Positions 51,124-53,931 of a DNA stretch of 53,931 bases are shown here, in pieces; position 1 is the first letter of the stretch; every line of letters begins with the position of its first letter. The notes under the pieces are model-generated. The model saw only the letters and a list, made by a program, of their open reading frames with translations, was not told where the DNA came from and did no database searches. Position numbers and translations under genes: made by a program. Origin of the DNA: DAINRZ01 sp964634885. GTDB lineage: Bacteria; Bacteroidota; Ignavibacteria; Kapaibacteriales; UBA2268. The stretch spans positions 1 to 53,931 of the forward strand of contig CAZWLN010000031.1 of assembly GCA_964634885.1 (NCBI GenBank), in the 5' to 3' direction.

Positions 51124-51485
51124 GGGGATGAAATGGCTTCGACGGGGTGATGGAGTTTGACGGCGGCATGTCGTGTTCTCGCAGGTGCAACACGTAAATT
51201 CAAACTTGTGAACAAAAAATGCCAATTATGATTATGCTTTAGCTGCTTAAATAAAATTGCAGCTACATCTTCAGCCAGGCGGGCCTGTCAGCCCGGCTGC
51301 GGATGTCGCAACCGGCAGGCTGGCGCGGCGGATTCCTGCGAGTCCGCTGTGTGAGACAACATCGCAGTAGCAACCGGACAACCTGTCGTTAGGTTAAACC
51401 GGAGGCGAGAATCCATTGAACGACTAAACATGTAGATGCTCAGGATAAAGCATCCCGGACGCGGGTTCGACTCCCGCCATCTCCA
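51124..51485 (+). ncRNA. ssrA: Transfer-messenger RNA (tmRNA)
   Basis: One-piece tmRNA that rescues stalled ribosomes with SmpB and tags the unfinished protein for degradation. The 5' end GGGGATG (51124-51130) pairs with CATCTCC near the 3' end, and the T-arm GGGTTCGACTCCC lies just before it. The tag reading frame is 51221-51250: GCC AAT TAT GAT TAT GCT TTA GCT GCT TAA, giving ANYDYALAA. The final CCA is not encoded (the genome reads CTCCACAG), so it must be added after transcription. The antisense open frame across this gene is not real. Confidence 0.95.
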
Positions 51486-51499
51486 CAGATAATAACGAT

Positions 51500-51540
51500 A
51501 AGCCCTTGTAATATATAGTGTTGCAGGGGCTTTTGTTTTG
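51500..51540 (+). terminator. Rho-independent terminator of tmRNA
   Basis: Stem AAGCCCTTG (51500-51508) / CAGGGGCTT (51524-51532) with one G-U pair and a 15-nt loop, followed by TTGTTTTG. It begins 14 nt after the tmRNA 3' end. Confidence 0.8.
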
Positions 51541-51677
51541 TAGCGTACAAATAGCATACAATTAATAAATCGTTAAATCATCTCTATTTAGCATATTTTC
51601 TGAAATATCAAAAATTATTTGTTGCAATCATTCAATAAATTATTTATATTCGTTTTTTATTTAATAATTAAAGATTT

Positions 51678-51857
51678 ATGAAAATGGTTCGGCATTGGTG
51701 TCAGAGTAACGATGTAAATGACTCAGAACGTCAGTTGATAGATACTATTTTCATATTTCTTCTGAAAAATGTTTCATTGTCTTGGCTTTTTGTGGGAACG
51801 ATAAGCAAAATGGCTGTGGTTTATGCAAGTGGAGAGCCTGTGACACCGGTGGTGTAA
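51678..51857 (+). CDS. Possible small protein of 59 residues
   Basis: An ATG-initiated 59-codon frame in the 400-bp gap after tmRNA, ending in TAA at 51855-51857, 35 bp before the next gene. The product starts MKMVRHWCQS and has a hydrophobic middle (DTIFIFLLKNVSLSWLFVG) that could form a membrane segment. The ribosome site is weak and I recognise no family, so it may be chance. The rest of the gap (51541-51677) is AT-rich and shows nothing else. Confidence 0.25.
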   Translation: MKMVRHWCQSNDVNDSERQLIDTIFIFLLKNVSLSWLFVGTISKMAVVYASGEPVTPVV

Positions 51858-51892
51858 ATATGTAATATTTTACAGTAAATCGGAGAATTGAA

Positions 51893-53173
51893 ATGAAAAA
51901 AGTTTTACTAATCGTTGCATTGTTTATTGCTTTTGCAAATTCAGGATTTGGACAGATTACTTGGACAAAAGTTGATTGTGGAAGAAATATGAATTTAAAT
52001 GATATTCAGTTTTCAGAAAATATTTTAAATGGATTTATTGCAGCGAATGGAATTATTCTTAGAACAAGTGATGGTGGTAATAAATGGGATAGTATGAGAG
52101 TTTCACCATCAAATTTTCAAAGAATTATATCTGTCAATTCATTTAATAATGTTCTTGTTTCAGATATTGAATCATATTTTCAGAATACATCTAATTTTGG
52201 AGCTACATGGCAATCGATTACAAGGAATTTTGAGGATGTTTATTCTTATAGTTCAGGGAATTTTATTAACTTCTCATTTCCAATTAGTAAAACTAATGGA
52301 TATTCATGCTTTGCATATGCATTAGATCATAATAATCCTAATAGTAACGGTGTCTTTAAAACAACAGATGGAGGAATTACTTGGACAAGATTGATTTGGT
52401 CTAATAATCTCTATCGTAAATATAAAAATCTCTCCTTTCGAAATTTAAACAATGGATTTGTAGTTGGAGCCGAGGGAAATATCATTAAAACTACTGATCA
52501 AGGTACAACTTGGATTGGACCTATTTATATTGAAACAACTAATACTTTAAACGGTATTACTTATATAGATAAAAATGATAATAATATTTGGATATTGATA
52601 GGTAATAATGGTTTGATTTATAAAACATATGATTCTGGAATAAATTGGAAAAATATTAATTCTGGGGTTGAATCTAATTTAGTTTCTATAAAATTTAGTG
52701 ATAATAAAAAAATAGGAATTATAGTAGGCGAAGAGGGAAAAATACTCTCATCAACAGATGAAGGAGAAACATGGTCTGTTTATACTTATCCTTCACAAGA
52801 AAATTTAAATGCTATTTCTATTCCTCCAAATCAAGATAAAGTTGCTTATATTGTCGGATCAAATGGACTTATTCTAAAATCTGTAAACATTACAGATGTT
52901 GAAGATAATATCTTTTCAGAGAAACCTGGTTTTTCAATTAACCCAAATCCATCATCAGAAAACATATCTATTTCTATTAATTGCGAGCTACAAGGCCAAA
53001 GCATTAATATTTTTAATTCTCTAGGTTTTGAAATAAAAACAATAGAACAAAGTGAATTCATTGGAAATAGTTCAGTAAATATGTCCACTGCAGAATTACC
53101 ATCAGGAATGTATTATTGCACATTATACTGCAATGGAACAAGAACAACCAAGAGTTTTGTTGTAATAAAATAG
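51893..53173 (+). CDS. T9SS-secreted Ycf48/BNR-like protein, AT-rich
   Basis: A 426-residue exported protein. Signal peptide MKKVLLIVALFIAFANSGFGQ; the start follows CGGAGAATTGAA. The body carries BNR-type motifs in a Ycf48-like propeller: TSDGGNKW, TTDGGITWTRL, TTDQGTTW, YDSGINWKN, STDEGETW, each next to a 'GFVVGAEGNII'-style strand. The C-terminus is a type A T9SS sorting domain (INPNPSSENIS, IFNSLGFEIKTIE, LPSGMYYCTLYCNG, final KSFVVIK). Base composition is clearly more AT-rich than in the housekeeping genes upstream, which suggests recent transfer. A strong terminator follows. Surface or released protein of unknown ligand. Confidence 0.8.
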   Translation: MKKVLLIVALFIAFANSGFGQITWTKVDCGRNMNLNDIQFSENILNGFIAANGIILRTSDGGNKWDSMRVSPSNFQRIISVNSFNNVLVSDIESYFQNTSNFGATWQSITRNFEDVYSYSSGNFINFSFPISKTNGYSCFAYALDHNNPNSNGVFKTTDGGITWTRLIWSNNLYRKYKNLSFRNLNNGFVVGAEGNIIKTTDQGTTWIGPIYIETTNTLNGITYIDKNDNNIWILIGNNGLIYKTYDSGINWKNINSGVESNLVSIKFSDNKKIGIIVGEEGKILSSTDEGETWSVYTYPSQENLNAISIPPNQDKVAYIVGSNGLILKSVNITDVEDNIFSEKPGFSINPNPSSENISISINCELQGQSINIFNSLGFEIKTIEQSEFIGNSSVNMSTAELPSGMYYCTLYCNGTRTTKSFVVIK

Positions 53174-53558
53174 GTTTTCAGAAAGCCCTTCCACCCCGAA
53201 GGGCTTTTCCTGCTTCCTGAGAAGCTAAATGCTTTTCTACTCTTCAAGTCTTGCATACCCATTATGTTTTTTTAATATACTAATAATATCAAGCATATTT
53301 CAACTCTATGGTTCATATTCAAGGCGAATATCTCTTTACAAATTTACGGCAATATACAAGGAATATTGCCAATAATTTGTATCTATGCGAACCTTAAAGG
53401 ATTGTGTATTGATGTACTCCCCACCGCTATATACCAATATCACTCCCTTAATTATTATAGTTTACGGTTCAGACACGGGAAGAATTATCTCACCCAAAGG
53501 CGCAAAGCTCGCAAAGAAATTTTTCCCTGATAATTATCAACTGAAAAACTCAATCTGT
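53174..53558. other. Gene-free stretch after the last T9SS gene
   Basis: 385 bp with a terminator at its start (53182-53208) and otherwise AT-rich sequence. A short GGCGCAAAGCTCGCAAAGAAA stretch near 53500-53520 looks like a fragment of a dispersed 'GCAAAG' repeat. The open frame at 53385-53657 has no family resemblance and overlaps the nuclease gene fragment, so I do not call it. Confidence 0.5.
53182..53208 (+). terminator. Rho-independent terminator
   Basis: Stem AAAGCCCTT (53182-53190) / AAGGGCTTT (53199-53207), loop CCACCCCG, within GGGCTTTTCC. It lies 9 nt after the stop of the BNR/T9SS gene. Confidence 0.85.
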
Positions 53559-53655
53559 CAAAAGAAGCGTTTACTAATATACTCGCGGTATTCAAGGATT
53601 GCCTGGACATCTTCGTCAGATGTCGCTTTCTGCATCTTCTCTATTGCTTTAGCTT
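53559..53655 (-). pseudogene. Fragment of Rpn-type nuclease gene
   Basis: On the minus strand this reads AIEKMQKATSDEDVQAILEYRE followed by YISKRFF and a stop. The first part repeats the segment KMKRATSDEDVQAILEYRE at the left edge of the neighbouring gene (53872-53931) at both protein and DNA level. Only about 30 codons remain and there is no start region, so this is a remnant of a second gene copy that partly overlaps the end of the first. Confidence 0.7.
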
Positions 53656-53931
53656 GAGTAAATCCTCTTTAGACAATCCGGTTACTGCAGAAATAGTATC
53701 AAAATTAATACCGTGAGAAAGCATCTGCATGGCAATATTTATACGTTCCAGTTCCTTACCTTTTTGCTCGCCTCTTTGCTCACCTATCATGATGCCTCTT
53801 TCTTCTCCAATCCTTATTCCTTTTTCATGAGCAAAGGATATACGGTCGGTTTCGTCCCGGACGGCTTTTTCGCGGTATTCAAGGATTGCCTGGACATCTT
53901 CGTCGGATGTCGCTCTCTTCATCTTTTCTAT
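53641..53931 (-). CDS. Rpn-family recombination-promoting nuclease/putative transposase (C-terminal part)
   Basis: The frame runs off the right edge of the window (codons ATA GAA AAG lie before the first Met at 53922), so the catalytic PD-(D/E)XK region is outside. The visible 96 codons have the typical Rpn/PDDEXK-transposase tail: KRATSDEDVQAILEYREKAVRDE, then a stretch of short charged repeats (KGIRIGEERGIMIGEQRGEQKGKE) and a C-terminal helix pair (INFDTISAVTGLSKEDLLKLKQ). The family is associated with IS-like spread and RecA-independent recombination. TAG stop at 53641-53643. A fragment of a second copy follows. Confidence 0.75.
   Translation of the reverse strand: MEKMKRATSDEDVQAILEYREKAVRDETDRISFAHEKGIRIGEERGIMIGEQRGEQKGKELERINIAMQMLSHGINFDTISAVTGLSKEDLLKLKQ

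Noticed and set aside
51288..51557. 89-codon minus-strand open frame with ESNPRPGC
   Set aside because: It covers the tmRNA 3' half and its terminator. The apparent protein is the translated complement of the T-arm, a well-known false call.

Overview
The window looks like a chromosome fragment of a Bacteroidota/Chlorobiota-type (FCB group) bacterium, possibly an uncultured lineage such as Kapabacteria or Ignavibacteria. The support is many secreted proteins ending in type A sorting domains of the type IX secretion system (T9SS), exported TPR-CHAT proteins, giant hybrid sensor kinases, an hrcA-grpE-dnaJ operon and a one-piece tmRNA with tag ANYDYALAA. The lineage is inferred from gene content only. 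A run of exactly 100 N at 50811-50910 shows that this is a draft scaffold.

Layout. (1) 1-10345, plus strand: a secreted-protein region. Two cassettes each begin with a cysteine-rich secreted protein that shares an almost identical leader (1-77 and 6126-6202). Each continues with a small T9SS-tailed protein, an intercistronic hairpin and one or more large T9SS-tailed proteins; a BNR-repeat T9SS protein lies between them. The spacers hold a 179-bp direct repeat, a GTGGCTGGT minisatellite and a dispersed CCCCGCC-TTGGAT hairpin family. (2) 10981-12469: a GNAT-YoaP protein and an isochorismatase-like hydrolase. (3) 12701-20364: two paralogous exported TPR-CHAT (caspase-fold) proteins with matching promoters and nearly identical 3' ends. 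(4) 27896-20449, minus strand: a surface-glycan operon (membrane glycosyltransferase, epimerase, nucleotidyltransferase, methyltransferase, aminotransferase, acyltransferase, GT2, DUF2304) in which most genes overlap by 4 nt. (5) 28431-38084: a signalling island bounded by ~150-bp inverted repeats. It holds a possible lipoprotein, a 2294-residue pseudokinase/ATPase/GAF/PAS/hybrid histidine kinase and a receiver-histidine kinase.

(6) 38242-41240: acylphosphatase coupled to a patatin/outer-membrane-barrel protein. (7) 43094-41669, minus strand: two small exported proteins sharing an N-terminal module. (8) 43624-45642, minus strand: DUF2283, DUF4258 and a predicted EVE-like/PD-(D/E)XK nuclease, next to a MITE-like repeat. 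This is the best candidate for an undescribed defence or conflict locus. (9) 45828-50556, plus strand: hrcA, grpE, dnaJ, a helix-hairpin-helix protein and gcvT. (10) 50655-51075: a 107-bp tandem repeat with the scaffold gap, then tmRNA (51124-51485) and its terminator. (11) 51678-53931: a possible small ORF, an AT-rich BNR/T9SS protein with a terminator, and fragments of an Rpn-type nuclease gene running off the end.

All functional calls come from reading motifs by eye. No database search or structure prediction was run.
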